Origin: Flectonema sp. DT1601
Lineage: Eukaryota > Euglenozoa > Diplonemea > Diplonemida > Diplonemidae
Assembly (NCBI GenBank): GCA_964019425.1
Contig: OZ025790.1
Span: 682,001-746,000 of the forward strand
Reading direction: 5' to 3'
DNA: 64,000 nucleotides
Shown here: piece by piece, positions 1 through 15,000 of the stretch
Position numbering within the stretch: the stretch's first letter is position 1
How the letters are laid out: every line of letters begins with the position of its first letter
Notes under the pieces: model-generated
Seen by the model: the letters and a program-made list of their open reading frames with translations, nothing else
The model's database searches: none
What the model was told of the DNA's origin: nothing
Program-made: the position numbers and the translations under genes

Positions 1-3000
1 GCTCCCGCCGTGATTGTATCGTCGCCACCACTACACGACCCGAGTGTGATGAGTTTCGTAAGCTCCGCGCTCGGCGTCCACGCAACCTCCCCGAGGTCTC
101 CGAAGATGTAGTCGTTCCCGCCCTCGCCGTCGACTTCGTCGTCTCCCTCACCCGCAACTACCACGTCGTCCCCTTCGCCAGCGAAGATCTTGTCCGCCGC
201 ACCGGCATCCGATGTCGCCGGACCTGCCGATCCCTTCACGGTGAAGTCACCTGGATTAGTCGTCTCGTATTTCCCGTAGTCTCCGATGATGACGTCCCCA
301 CCGGCCCCTCCGTGGACCACGTCACCGCCTGCCCCAGCGAGTATCTTGTCGTCGCCTAGTCCACCGTCGATGACGTCGCTTCCCCCGCCCACCTGGTTTG
401 CGTTGCGCAACCTCACCCAGTGTGACGATGGGTTCAAATGCACCTCTCCAGCGTCTCCGAACACGAAGTCATCTCCGTCTCCTCCATTGATGGTGTCCTC
501 ACCACCACCTCCCAACAAGATGTCGTTCTCTTCGTCTCCGTTCAAGTGATCATCCTCCCCATCCGCCGCGTCACCAGTCGTGACGAGGTGGGTCAGCCCA
601 GTCAGAGGCGTGCGAGTCATGATCCCGATGTCACCGAATACCACGTCCAACCCAGCGTTTCCGCTGATCGAGTCCGCGCCCCGTCCTCCGAATAGGATGT
701 CGTCCCCCGCGCTTCCGTGGATGGTGTCATCCCCGCTCCCGGCAGTGGCCTCGCCGTCGAAGACCGTTTGCAAAACCAAGTCACCCGGCTGTGTAAACAT
801 CTTCCTCACGCGTCCAAAGTCACCGAAGATGAAGTCGACTCCATCCTCCCCATCGATTACATCGTTGGCCGATCCTCCGAACACGATGTCGTCTCCGCCA
901 CCAGTCAGAATCTCGTCATTCCCGCCATCCGCCAGCGCAGGCGCAGTCGACTCGTACACCAACGAATCGGCCTCCTTCGAGATTACCACCGATCCGTGGT
1001 CTCCAAACACCGAATCGTCTCCTCCGCGCGTGCGGATGACGTCGTTGCTCTGACCCCCGAACACGTAGTCCTTCCCGTCCTGCACGTCTATTGTGTCACT
1101 TCCACCCTCCCCGCCCTCCGTGAAGATCGAGGTCATGTTGAACTCATCGCTGGCATTGCGCTGCACGAATCCGTGGTCTCCGAACACCACGTTGTTCCCG
1201 TTGCTTCCATCGATGGTGTCGTTCCCGTATCCTCCGAAGACGATGTCGTCCGCGTCTCCTGCCGAGATGGTGTCCGCTCCGCCAGACAACGGAGCCAAGG
1301 ATTCCAACGTGTAGGTCCCGTTCTCGTGGTCGCGTACGTGACCGTGGTCCCCAAAGATCCAGTCACTTCCCTCGGCAACCGTGATCACGTCGTCTCCCTG
1401 ACCTCCCATGATGATGTGCCGGCCGTACGAACCCGTGATCGTGTCAGCTCCTCCCTCGCCATCGGAATCGGTGAAAGTCGACTTCACGTAGAGTCCTCCC
1501 ACGTCGGGGTTGCTGCTGTCGTGCGTCGTCCGGTACACCTCTCCATGGTCCCCAAGCAAGATGTCTTCGCCGCTGCTACCGACCACCTCGTCGTCACCGA
1601 ACCCACCAATGATCACGTCGGTCTCCGACTCTCCGTACAGGTGGTCATTTCCTCCCGACAAGCTCGCAGTCGAACGGAGCGACCACGTGTCCGAAGTTGC
1701 TGGGTCGTCGCTGATGTCAATCTCACCCTGGTCACCGATGATGAAGTCCTTTCCGTCCCCTCCGTGCACCGTGTCCCCTCCTTGACCACCGATTATGATG
1801 TCGTCTCCCACCGATCCGCTGAGGACGTCGTCGCCCCCCTCTCCCGCGTCCCCAGTGTGCAGCGACTCGAATTTTCTCCATCCCCCAACCGCCGACCATT
1901 TGATCTGGTACCGACCATGGTCACCGAAGATCACGTCGTTGTGTTTTTCTCCCTTGATCGAATCCTTCCCAGTCCCTCCGAAAACCACGTCGTCTTCGTC
2001 CCCCGCGCTGATCTCGTCATCTCCACCGGTCGTCGGCGACGTCGAAGTCATGATCGTCAGTTCCTCGCTTTCCCTCACTTCGATCTCACCAAAGTCCCCG
2101 AAGATCCAATCCTTCCCGGTGTGTCCGGTGATCACGTCCAACACCCCACCTCCTCCGAAGATGATGTCGTCACCGATGTCCCCGACCAGCACATCAGAGT
2201 CGTCCGCCGACTGGTCCGCCAACTCAAAAAGCACCGACCGGTACACGATGTCTCCCGGCACCGCGCTCGTGATCGCACCGTGGTCACCGAACAGAACGTC
2301 GTTTTCACGCTCACCGTACACCTTGTCCTGACCAAACCCTCCAAACAAGTAATCCATTCCGTCTCCTCCCCGCAGGTCATCTGCCCCTCCTCCCGACGTC
2401 GCGTGAGTTGATTCCAAGTGGAACGACGTCGGTCCCAAGTTCACCAAACCGTGGTCCCCGAACAGCCAATCACGCCCTGCTCCACCGACAATCTTGTCAA
2501 TTCCTTGTCCTCCGAACACGATGTCGTCTCCGTCGTGGGTCGTGATCACATCGTCGTCCCCGTGCTCCGCCTCCGTCAGTATCGACTCCCAGTGACCCTC
2601 CCCATGGGCTGCGCTGCTGAACTTTCCGTGGTCACCGAACACCGCGTCGTTGTGCTCGTTTCCGTCGATCGTGTCCTTCCCTTCGCACCCGAAGATGTAG
2701 TCGTCCTCATCTCCTCCAACGAGCGTGTCGTTTGCCCCGCATCCGAGAATCGACTCCACCGATCGGAAGTCCAAACTTGGGGCCAGGGTTCCCTTCCCGT
2801 GGTCTCCGATGATCCAATCCTTTCCGGTGAACCCTTCGATCACATCAGATCCGAACCCTCCGATCAGGACATCGTTTCCGTGCTCACCGTAGATCAGGTC
2901 CGCCCCCCCGTCTTCGCACGTGAACAACGACTCCATCGCCATGTCTCCAGGCTTCGCGCTCTCCACCGACCCGAAGTCCCCGAACACCACGTCGTCGTGC

Positions 3001-6000
3001 TTTCCAGCGTGGATCGTGTCAGCTCCCCGTCCACCGAAGATCACGTCGTCCTCGTCTCCTCCAGACAGCTGATCCCCAGCCCCGTGTCCCGGACTCGTCG
3101 ACTCCATCTTGAAGTACTCGAGTGAACCGTCCAAGAGGGCCTTCCCGTAGTCTCCGAACATCCAATCCCGCCCAGCCCCTCCTTCGACCACGTCCGCCCC
3201 AGCGCCACCGAAGATGATGTCGTGGCTCTCCCCTCCGTAGATCGTGTCCTTCGCCCCCGTCGCAGGAGGAAGCGGCTGGTCGACCACTTCGAACGACGCA
3301 TCGTACAGCCGGCTCCCAGCCGAAATGCTCTCGTACCGTCCGAAGTCTCCAAACAACACGTCCTTGTGATCGCCTCCGTGGATCTCGTCCGAACCCGGCC
3401 CTCCAAACACGAGGTCGTTCCCCTCCCCTCCACCGAGGGTGTCTTCTCCCCCGTACTCGAGAAAAGTCGTCTCCGCAGTCGCGTAAGTCTTGCTCGGCGA
3501 AACTTCCACCGCCCCTGAATCTCCAAACATCCAATCGTCACCGGCACCGCCGACGACGTTGTCTCCTCCCTGACCACCCACGAGGATGTCGTCATCGTCT
3601 TCTCCGAACAGCGCGTCAGAGTCACCGGCAGCAGCCGCTGCTCCACCGGACACCGACCAGTACTTCCGATCTTCCCCAACCACCTCGAACTCACCGCAGT
3701 CTCCGAACAGCACGTCGTTGTTGTCCCCACCGTGAAGCTCGTCCGATCCAGCTCCACCGAACACCGTGTCCTCATCGTCTCCTCCGTACACCACGTCCCG
3801 GGCTCCGAGGGCCACCGCGTCGCCCACGGCGCAGCGTCCCTTCGCCGTCGCCACGTCCGCGATCACCCCCACCTCAACCGCTCCGTGGTCTCCAAAGATC
3901 GTGTCTCTCCCCTCCCCTCCGGATATCGCATCTTCGCCGGCCCCTCCGAACAAGAAGTCGTGTCCGCTCTGTCCGCTCAACGTGTCGTCGCCACCTTGCT
4001 CTGCGAACAGCGACTCCAGCGTGAAGTCCGTCGGCTTCGAGAGAGCACTCGTGTACCGCCCGTGGTCTCCGAACAGGAAGTCCCGGTTCATCGATCCAAG
4101 CACCCGATCCCCAGAAGCCCCTCCGAACGCCGTGTTGTTCCCGTACCCGACGTCGATCACATCGGCACCCCCGTCCGATGGGTGTCTTGACTCCGCAACG
4201 GTCACGTGACGGTCTTCCTCAGCTCCCTTCTCCGAGAAGTATCCCAGTCCAAGCATTCCGTGGTCCCCGAAAACCACATCGTCCGAGCGCCCAGTGTCGA
4301 TCACATCCGCTCCAGGTCCTCCGAACACTATGTCGGCCGAATCCCCGGTGTTGATCGTATCATCGCTTCCCTGCCCTGGGCATGTTGACTCCATTTTCAC
4401 CACTCGACCCTCGGCGTCGAACTCAATCGAACCCAAGTCACCGAATACGAAGTCCAACCCGCCCTCCGTTGTGATCTCGTCCCCTCCAGGTCCTCCAAAT
4501 ATGATGTACCTCGAGCATCCTTTTGTTACGATTACATCCTTCGATCCCGCTGCCTCAGCGGCGCACGCCGACGAAGGCGACTCAGCGGTTTGCGCCGACG
4601 TCGGAGGCGCTGCCTTTCCGTCCAGCTGGCCCGTCGAACCGTGAGCTGAACCGATGCTCATCGTCCCCCCGTACGTCACCGTCCCCTCGTCTCCGAAGAT
4701 GATGTCCGCCTTTTGACCTGGGTAGATCGTGTCACTCCCCAATCCTCCCACGATGACTAGCGGAATCACCGTCTCACGGGCATCAATTACGTCGTTGCCC
4801 CCCTCACCGTTCACCACGAAGAATCCGTCTGGGATCTCCCCTCCCAAGTAGATCTCCACTTCGTCGTCTCCGCCTCCCGTGTTCAACGTCGTCACCACCC
4901 GTTCTCCCTCAACCGCCGCCAGGATCGTGCTGCGCACGTACACCTTGTCCTTCTCTTGACCCGTCCACACCGTGATCCCTCCAGTGAACGTCCCCACGTA
5001 CGGGATCGGCACAGGTGCCAAATTACGGATCAGGTTCTTCTCCAAGATCACCCGTTCACCATCCACTCCCTTCCCGGACCCAGTGCTGTCGCTCACCATC
5101 AACCGGTTGCGTCCCGTCCCCGCATCCAGTGTGATCGTGTTCTGGATGTACTTCAGCCACCCCGGCAGCGTTGATCCCGACCCAGCTTCCGCAATCGTCA
5201 CCAGGTTAGCATCTGACCCGAGGGCAATGACGTCGTCCCCTCCGTGGGTCCGGATCGCAGTCGGGATCGACACTCCACGCACGTTGATTGCATCCTTCGC
5301 CGTCGTTCCCATGTCGATCTCGAGCGTGCGCATGTCTCCGTAGTTGATCCCGGCCAACCGCACGCGGGAGTTGATGTCCGCACCCGCCAAGTATTCCACC
5401 TCCCCGTTCACCACCCCGGATACATCCACCGTTATCGCCCCACCAGCAGTCTCCGCTTCACCCTCGTACCTCACAATGTACGTCAGGGAATCCACCGAGT
5501 CCACCGCAAAGCTCCTCGTGCACTTGCTCTTCAACTCGTTCCCGCACCGGTTGGGGTCCGCCCCGAACACCGCATGTTGCATCGCATCCTCAATGGTCTT
5601 CGCAGCTGTCCCCAATGAGAACGCGTCAAGGTGGTACACCATCCCGTCGAACTCGAACGACAGCGCGAACGCACCCGACGTCCCGCGCACCGTCACCGCG
5701 TGCACCTTCTTCGAATCTTCTCCGCGCTTTGCAACCATTCCGAAACCGGACAGGTCCGTTCTCGACAAGAACCCGGCGAATCCGAGATCCGGGTTCCCTC
5801 CCCAGTTGTTAATGTGCAGCGTGTTGTGCTCTCCGCTCCCTCCGCTCAGCGACACCAGGTCTTTGATCTGCACAAGCTTCCCCGCATCGTCTCCGACCAC
5901 AAAAGTGTCGTCTCCCTCCTGTCCGTTCACGTACGTCGGCCCAACAGCCCCGTACACCTGAAACGTGTCGTCCCCCTTTCCAGCGTTGATGTAAGTCGCC

Positions 6001-9000
6001 CCCGTGTGCGTACCTCCCACCACCACCGTGTCCACAGCAGCTCCGAGGTTCAACACCACCACCTCCAAGTCCGAGTACTGGATTCCACCCAGAAGCGCCT
6101 TCCCTTCACGCACTCGGTCGGTTCCCATTCCCATTCCGGTGACGCGTCCTGGCAACAACGTCACCGTCGTTGGAAGGAATCCCCCCGTGTTCTCCACCGT
6201 CAGCGTGTCGATCTGCATTGACTCGATCACATCCAGGTTGGGGTTGTCCAGGCGATCCGCGAATACCCCGGAGTCCGTCTCCCCCGGCAACATCACCGGT
6301 GGCAGGAAGTCGATCGCAGTGGGGTTGTTGTCTCCGCTGACCGTCAGAGATCCCTGGATTTGGTACGCCAGAGACGGTTGCGCCCCGAACTCCTTCACCG
6401 TGTGGTCATCCACCGCGTTGTCCACCACCGCCGTCACCGTCACCGTTTGCGCAATGTAGTAATTCGAACTGTCGAACGTCAGCGTCGCCGGACTCACGCT
6501 CACCTGCTCACGCTCCGGCAGGAACTTCGCCTCGATCGCCTTCGTCTTCTTCACAGTCGGCGACACCGTCACCGATCCCTGGGGTTCCTTGGTCAGGTAC
6601 ACTTCGTACGTGTCAGTCAGGCCACCCTCGATGACGTCCGTGCTCCCATGCGACTCCAGCAGCACCATCCCCGGCGCCTCGTTGTCCAGGATCTGGATTC
6701 CGACATAAGGAACCGCTGCTGCCGCGAAATCCGCGTTCGCCGTCTCCACTTCATGTTGCACAGTCGTGTAGTGGAATCCTTCCACCGCCTCGTCGTCCAC
6801 CGCAGTCACCGTGATCACCTCCTCACACCCGTTCGACGTCGTGAAGTCGAACGCTTCACGGGATACCTGCACCTGTGCCGAGTCGTACACAAGCTTCATC
6901 CTCACAGCCGTCGACACGCACGGACGCATCAGCATCGTGTACGAAGCCGTCTTCCCCACCGTTCCCAATCCCGTCTCCGACACCCGCATTCCACCATCCA
7001 TCCCCTCAATCAGGTAGAACTCGAATTCTTCGCTGTCCAGGATGCTGAACTGAACCATCGGCACAATCAAGTTGTCGTACTCGCTTCCCCCGTTAAACTG
7101 CGCCACCGTGTGCGCGATTGCGATCGCTTCCTTCCCTTCCTTCACGTTGTCATCTTCCACGCTCACCGTCACCGTTTTCACATCCTTCCAACGGTTCCCA
7201 TTCTTCTCGAACGTCAGAGACTGCGGCGTCACGAACACGTTCTTCGATCCCACCAGCTGCGACGGCGGGGTCGGTGCCACCACCGTGATCGTCACGTCCG
7301 CCGAAGGCGGATGCACCATCCGGATGGTGTACGTTCCTTGCGTTCCCTTCCCCTCGATCATCACTTGCATCCCGTCCGTGTTGAAAACCATGCTCGGCGT
7401 GTCTTCGTCCGCCACGTTCGCCGAAACCCCGTGGGCCTCCATCCCGTTGTACGATGCATCCGTCGCACTCGTCACCATGTTGTTCACCACCCCGCTGTGT
7501 CCCCTCAGGTCGTTGCTAACTACATACGACGATTCGTGCGGCGTGATGATCACGTCGTCGCTCCCAAGACCGGTGTACACGCTCGTCGATACTTGCTCAT
7601 CCGTGCTCATCACGTAAACCGTGTCGTCTCCCGCCAACGTCGCCACTTCCACGCTCTCGATTCCGACGAACGTCACGAACAACCCAGCCCCGTAGATTCC
7701 GTTCCGCGTCACCACGAACGTGTCCGGATACTCGGTACCGATCACCACCAGCGTGTCGAATCCCGGACCTCCGTCGATCGCAACCGGCGCGTTCACCGCG
7801 TACATCACCACATCTTGACCTTCACCCGTGTCTACCGTGGTCTCCTTGATTTCGGGGTCAGGCTTCTCCGGCGTCAAAGAATCCCACAACGCGAACGCAC
7901 GGATCGTGAACCTGTCGTCGTCGGCTCCACCACGCAACGCCAGCGTCGCAATGTTTCTCATCACGATGAACGTGTCATCTCCGGACTCTCCGTTCGCGTT
8001 GATGTGAAAGTGGTTCCCCGACGACAGGTATCCTTCCGTCGTCTTCGCCGTCGTGAACACGTCCGACACACCGGGAATGTGCACCGAGTCACGCTCCGCG
8101 TTGTACAGCTGTCCGAACAAGAACTGATCGTTCCCCTCTCCACCGTTCAGCGTCATGATTCCCGCGTTGTCGTCACACGCATACGTATCGTCTCCCTTCA
8201 AACCGTTGATGGTAATCCCCGCGTTGATCCCACGGTCCATGTCCACACGCTCCGCTGCTGCTCCCCCGCCGTGGATGTTGGCGATGAAGTTTGCTCGGAT
8301 CAGGAAGTTGTCGTCTCCCGGCGTCCCGTTCATCTCCAGCGTGTTCAGCTCCGACGGGTCATGCACCAAGTACCCGCTGTCCGTGATGCTCACGAACGAC
8401 GCTCCAGTTCCGGCGAACCCGACGCTGATCGTGTCGTTTCCACGCTCACCATCGATGTACAGCGGCGCCAGCAGCGGATTGATCGCCGACCCCTCCGGAT
8501 TCGTCGCCGGAGGCACCGTGATCACGTCTGCTCCGTTCCCTCCGTTCACGTAAGTCGTCCCACTCGTCCCCTCCACCGTCAAGTGGTCTACCCCGTTTCC
8601 TCCCTGCACCGTCACCAACCCGCGGTGTGTCCCTGCCACCGTGAAAACGTTCTTCGAACCCTCCGGGATCGTCACCGGCAGCTTCACAATCAGCTCCCCC
8701 AGCGCCGCGAACTCGATCCCGGGACCAGACATCCCGAGTCCACTCACCACTTGAGACGTCATCCGTCCACTGTTCCCCGAGGTATCCGCCGAGTCATCGA
8801 TCGTCAGCTTCGCAACCCTGGTCTGACTGTCTCCTTCGACCATCACCAGCGAACGGATCTTCTCGACCGTTCCGTCTCCGATCGTCACGTGGTCACCACC
8901 TCCAGCCGTCACCACTTCCACGTCCGTCGTCGCCAGCGTCTCGATCACCCTGAACGTGTCTCCGTTCTTTCCCAGCTGCACAACAACCAGCTCGAACCCA

Positions 9001-12000
9001 GAGTACGACACCGGGATCAGCATCCCCAGTCCGTTCACCGTCGTCGGTCCCAGGCTTCCACCGACGCTTCCCGAGCTCGACGGCACCGTTATCCGCAGCG
9101 TGTCTCGGTCGTTTCCTCCCTTCACCACCAGCGTACCCTTCACCTCCCCCGGGTTTGTTACTTCGAACTCGTTGTTTCCGTCAGCCCCCTCGATCGTCAG
9201 CGTCGTCCCGCTCGCCACCCCAGTCACAGTCACCTTCCCCGCATCCGCAGGCAACAGCACATTCACATTCCGCGCGTTGAAATTCAGCACCAGCTCCCCC
9301 ATCGCAAACCCACTCAACCCGCTCGACCCAATTGTTCCATCCGCGAGCACTCCTTGGTGGGACGTGTAGTCGATCACGATCGTGTCTGCTCCTTGACCGC
9401 ATACCAAGTTTCCACCAGACATCGGGTTCTGCAGGTAGATGTGATCCGTTTGCAGTCCGCAGTTCCCGCTGTATGAAGAAACCTGTTCGAACTCCGTCGT
9501 CAGCTGATCTTCCCGGGCTTCTCCCTTCACAAACACCACCTCCACCGTCTCCAGCCCCGGTTCTCCGTTGATGTGTCGGATCTGGAACGTCTCACCGTTG
9601 TCAGACGTGTCTCCACTCACTCGCTTTCCCGCATCTGGTCCCATGTGCAGCGCCAAGTTTCCGCTGTCGATGTGCGCCAGGATCGGCTGCGGTGGAGGCG
9701 ACGTGTCGATGTCGATCAGGCACGCCGAAATCGATAGCTCCGGGTTCGTCTTCTCCCACCTTCCCCGAGGGTAGCAGTACACCCATCCACACTTCCAGTT
9801 CACGAACGGATTGAAGATCTCCGCGTAGATGCTCGCCCCGGCGCAGAACTTTGCCTTGAGATTGAACAGCTTGAAGAAGTTTTCCTTGATGATCGCCCAA
9901 ATCTCCCCCAAACGAATCTTTCCGTCACCGTTCGGGTCGTACAAGTCGATCGAAGCTTCGAAGCTCACGAAACCCGACGCACGCACGCGCACCAGACCCA
10001 GGTTGATACTCGCACTCACCCGGATCCCTCCCGATGCCGCCAGCTCCAACGTGTCTTCTCCCGGCGTCTCCGTGTCCGAGATGAAGAATCCGTTCAGCGC
10101 CAGCAGCGGCTTCTTCCGCTCGATAGCCTCCCGGATCCCGGACGTGTCGTACCCGGCCTGCAGCCTTGCGCTCACCTTGAATTCTCCGTAGAAGTTGATC
10201 GCCAGCACGAAGAAGTCGATCCCGAAGTCCACGATCACTTCGATCTCCATCTTCGGCGAGTTCAACGTAATGAGATCCACGTCCTCTCCCGTGATCAGCC
10301 CCAACGCCCCGCTCGGTGACAAGAACGGGTACTGCCACATCGCCTCCGAGTCCGTCAGCCTCTTCAGCAGCTTCTGCATTCCACCCCCGCCCGTGTCCTT
10401 TCCGATGTCCCCGGTGCTCTTGGTCTGCGTCGACGGCTTGGTCTTCGAGCTCGGCGATGTCGCCAACACGTCCCATTCGCGTCCCGTTCCCTCGAATGTT
10501 CCCGGGTTCGGTCCGGTGAACACGAACGGCACAATGTACGGTCCGATCTTTTCCAACTCGAAGTCTCCGAAGTTCAACTTGAACGAATCGATTGGAGGGT
10601 TTCGGTTCAGCTGCTCCTCCACCTGTTTCACGAGGTCCACGATTAACTGAATCAGTTCAACAATCTCCGTGATCACTCCGAGGTAAGCTGCAATGTTCTT
10701 AACTGATCCACGAACCGGACCACCAGACCCAAGCAGTCCGTTGATCAGCAGTTCCGGCAATTCCAAGATGGTGACCGACCGTCCCGCGATGTCCGAGATC
10801 ACCGGCAGCCTCACCTGCAGGGCGTCCAACACCGGCTGGATTGGCTCCACCAGTTCTGCCAACTTTCCGAAGATTGGCTGCAGCAGCGTCGTGATGATCT
10901 TTCCCATGTCCAGCGACACGTCGAACAGAAGCACCCGGGGCAGCGGAATTGCGCGGGGCTTCTTCAGCGACTTCGACTGGTACTTCTTCGGCAAGTCCTT
11001 CTTCCCCGATTGAGCTGGAAGGGCTGCCGATGACTTCTTCCCCTTCGTGAAAGCTCCAGAGATCGTCCATTCGATGTACGCCCCGCAAGACAAACTCGGC
11101 AATCCGGGGATCACGGATTCCAGGATTCCGAACCGGAGGTCCATTTCCGCCAACGCCGTGAATTCGTACTCCAAACTCAAAAGCGACAGTCCACCCTTTT
11201 TCAGCTCCTTCAGCGTTAGGTAATTGTCCGTGTTCACGTCCAACACGTCCAAGTAGATTGCTCCAATCAATCCCGTCGCACCCTCGCCATCCGGGTAGTC
11301 TCTTCCGTTCATCTCGATGTTCATGATGAACAAGTCTCCCGCTGCTCTCAGGTTCGGGAACGTCAGCGCAGCGAACACCGTCAGCTCTTTTCCGTCTACG
11401 TTCAGGTAGAATCCCTTCTTCACACTCATACCGAACTTCAAGTTGAACCTCCACCCGATTACGAATTTCAGGTCCGACGACAGTTCGAACCCGAGCGGGA
11501 ACTCGTCCAATCCGAACCCGATGTCGAACCCAGCTCCCACTTCCCAACTCATACCGATGTTCAAGTTCCACTCGATCGCGTCTGCTTCCGACAGGTCTGC
11601 TCCGTCAACCAACGCGTAGTTCTCGTCCAGCACCTCGGGCATCACGTTCCCGTCCTTGTGACGCACAGTCACCTCGATCGCTTTCCAATCCGACGCTGGG
11701 TCGTAAGGGTCTGCCGCTTCCAGCAGGATCCCCAGCTCATCGTGGAACAGCAGTCCCATCAACTTCGCAAGCACCTGAGCCACGTTCAGTTTCTGTCCCG
11801 GTTCGTCCTTCGCCAATGCGTCCAGCCCGTTCGTCATCGTGTTCACCAGCCCCGTTCGGAAAGACGAGATGAAGCTCGTGTCCAGCGCGTCCCGAACTTT
11901 CTCCCCGAGCATCGGAAGCAGCAGCTTCTTCAGGATACCCGCCCCACCGGTGATGATCTTGTCCAGCAGGGCCAACACCGAATCGATTCCATTGATGATC

Positions 12001-15000
12001 GTCTGGCTGTCGGTCAGCATTACCTCAACCGGGCTGATGCTGAACTTACCCGACAGCAGCTTCAGCACGTCCAGTCCCGTCACCGTCACCGAACCTGGAG
12101 TGCGGCTCAAGAACGCATCCAGCGACTCAATCTTGAACCCGATCTCCCCGAAACCGTCGATTGGCAGCGAAGCTTGCACCCCTCCCGTCAATCCCTGCGT
12201 CGCTTTGAAGTCCGCCAAGATTGCCGAGAACGCTCCGCTCTCCAGTGCGTGATTCTGGCTCAAACCGAACCGGTACTGCACCGGCACGTCCGCGATTCCA
12301 ACCTCCGCCTTCGCACCTGAGATCGAGATGTCGAACGGACCGAGAGACGCCGCGAAGCTGAATTCTCCCTTCGCCAACAGCTGCAACGTCAACCCCGTCT
12401 CCTTGTTGAGCGACAGCTTCGGCGTCTTTTCCAGCGTCACCTCCAGAGCCAGCACCAGCTCCGCCGAGGCCGAGAACGAGAACACCGACTCCAAACTAGC
12501 CGATGCGTCCACAAGCGACGTCAACGAATCCAAACCCACCTCGTCCAGGGCGTCGCTGTTCTGGATCAGCTCCGCCAGCGACACGTCGAACCTCAGCTCC
12601 TTCGAATACCCAAGCGCCTTCGTCAGGGATACCTGGATCGAGCTCGGTGCCCCTCCCATCCCCTCCACGTATGTGAAAGTCAGCAGCGACGGGTCCAGTC
12701 CCAGCTTGTCTTCGATCAGCTCTTCCAACCGCTTGATGCTCCCTCCGAGGTCGCTTGCGATCGACTCGATCTCCCGCAGCACGACCTGCACCGGGTCCAA
12801 GATCTCGTTCGGTGTGAACGACAAGAACGGAATCTCCATGTCCAAAATCGCCAAGTCTCCAATCAGACCCGAATCCCCGAACTTTCCCGCAACAATCGTC
12901 GGCACCCCGTCCACCAGGGTTTCCGGAGGCCCGAACACCAGCTCCACCGCGTCCGCAATCAACCCGATGATCTGTCCCAAGTCCATGTTCTTGATGTCCG
13001 ACAGGTTCGGGAACGACGGCACGTCCACGGTCACCAAGAAGTCCGAACCTGTTGGCAGAGACGACGTGAAGCCTTTCTGCAGCGGCAGCACGAACTCAGG
13101 GAGCTCCACCTTGATCCCACCCGCCGTCAGGCTCAGTACCCCCGGAACTTCGATCGACACCGTTCCCTCGGGAAGCGTGAAAGCTCCCGAGAGCTTCGCC
13201 GTCGCCGTCACCAGAGAGAACCGCGTGTCCGCGTCACCGAGCGCCTCACGAAGCGCAGCCAACGTCGTCTTCTCCGTCAGGCTCCCCAGCACCACGTCCA
13301 ACTCGGCCCGCACGAACCCGCTCCCGCCGTCCGCCACCGCCGCCAACACCGCAACGTTTGCCAGGAATCCGAAGTCGGTCGCGTCCAGCTGCAAAGCCCC
13401 CACGAAATGCAACCCCCTCACCAGCGGCGCAAACGTCTTGGCCCGCGAGCTCTCGCTCTTCATTCCTCCCACGTTCTTGAACTCCTCCGTCACCTCAGTC
13501 TCAAACTTCCTCACTCCCGTCGTCGTCACCGTGTACGACTTCTGTTCCGTGTACTGGATCACCGTAATCTTCTTTCCTCCACTCAGTTGCGCGTCCACCG
13601 TCGCCACCTGCTTCGTCAGCTCCTCCACGAGCTTCTTCCCCGAATCCAGAGTCACCGAGTACCGCACCTTGTCCAACACGAAAACGCAACCCATCCCGCT
13701 CGTCGTCGTTGCCTCCAGCCCCCCCGCAGGCGCCCCGATGATCGACAGGTCACCCGCCGACATCCCGAGACGCGCCCCGAAGTCGAACGACAAGTCGAAA
13801 GTCGTGCTCAGAGCCAGGTTCGCCGACGCCTCCACGTCCAACAACGGATCCACTTCCGCCCCAAACCGCAGGTTCACCGTCGGGGTCGGCAGCGACAGTT
13901 GCGGAAGTGCCACGTTGAACATGACATCCCACTGCTGCGTCACCGCATCCTGCTCCAGGGTTACCTTCACCACCGTAGGTGCAAGCGCTTCCGACAAGAT
14001 CGCGCTCAGAGCGTCAGCCGTGCTGAACGACGGTTCGCGTGCCACGTTCACGACCGTCCCGTCCTCAATCCCGAGCACCTTCACAGGCTTTCCGAGCATC
14101 TCCTCGTACTTCGTGTTCCCCGTCTTCAGAAGGGTCACTCGGAACCCGAGAACCGAAGCCTCAATCTCCTCGGTCGTGCACACCCGAATCCCCTCCGTCC
14201 CGTCATCCCTTGCCGCCACGGTGATCGATGATCCCAATCCAGCAGCGTTTACCGCCTCCGCCACCCTCGCTGCCACTCCAGCGGTCGTCGTCTCCGCCTG
14301 GATCGCCGCGTAGTCCAGCTCAATCAGCGTCACGTACTGCTGGTTGATTTCGATCTCGAACGTCCGGAACGTAAGCGCCTCTTGGAACGCTGCGTTGTCC
14401 GCTCCCGCCCAGCCTGGCAGCATCTCACTCTCGTAGCACAGCGACAGCGTCTGGCGATCCTTCGGTGCCTGCGCCGCCGTCATAACCGAAACCAGCTTCT
14501 CCGTGATCGAATCTGCGAAGTCGATCGCATTTCCGAGCGACAAGTCTATCAGAGGCAGCGTCACGTTGAAAACTGGCGAACTCGCGTATTCTTGCAATCC
14601 ATTGATCACCGTGTTCACGATCTGCACCACGTCAAGCGGCGACAAACCCCGAAAGTTCAGCAGCTGGTCCATGTTGTGGTGCGCAATCGTCAGTCCCCCC
14701 GGGGTGAAGATGTCCGGCAAATCCACCGTTACCCGCGGTCTTAGGTCCTCTCCCCCCATTCCCACATTGTTGCTCCCGCTCAGATCCGTCTCCCCGATCG
14801 TCGCCTTGAACGGAATCTCAGCCTTCACGTGACCACTCTTCGTGATTACCATCGCATCTCCGCTGATCTGCGTGATGGCAACGTGGTTTCCCCCGGAAAG
14901 CGCTCCCTCGAACCGCATCGCGATGCTACCCGACCCCCCGTCAATCGCAGCGCCGAGCACCCCCACCGTCACAGTCGCCTCCAGCCCACTGTTCAACGAC

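Noticed and set aside
6360-9476. Long plus-strand open frame (1,038 codons) opposite the giant gene, and others such as 717-2411 and 12328-14313
   Set aside because: They mirror the giant gene's codon bias, have His/Arg/Val- or Ser/Pro-rich composition with no domain, and recur wherever the giant gene is duplicated. They are antisense shadows.
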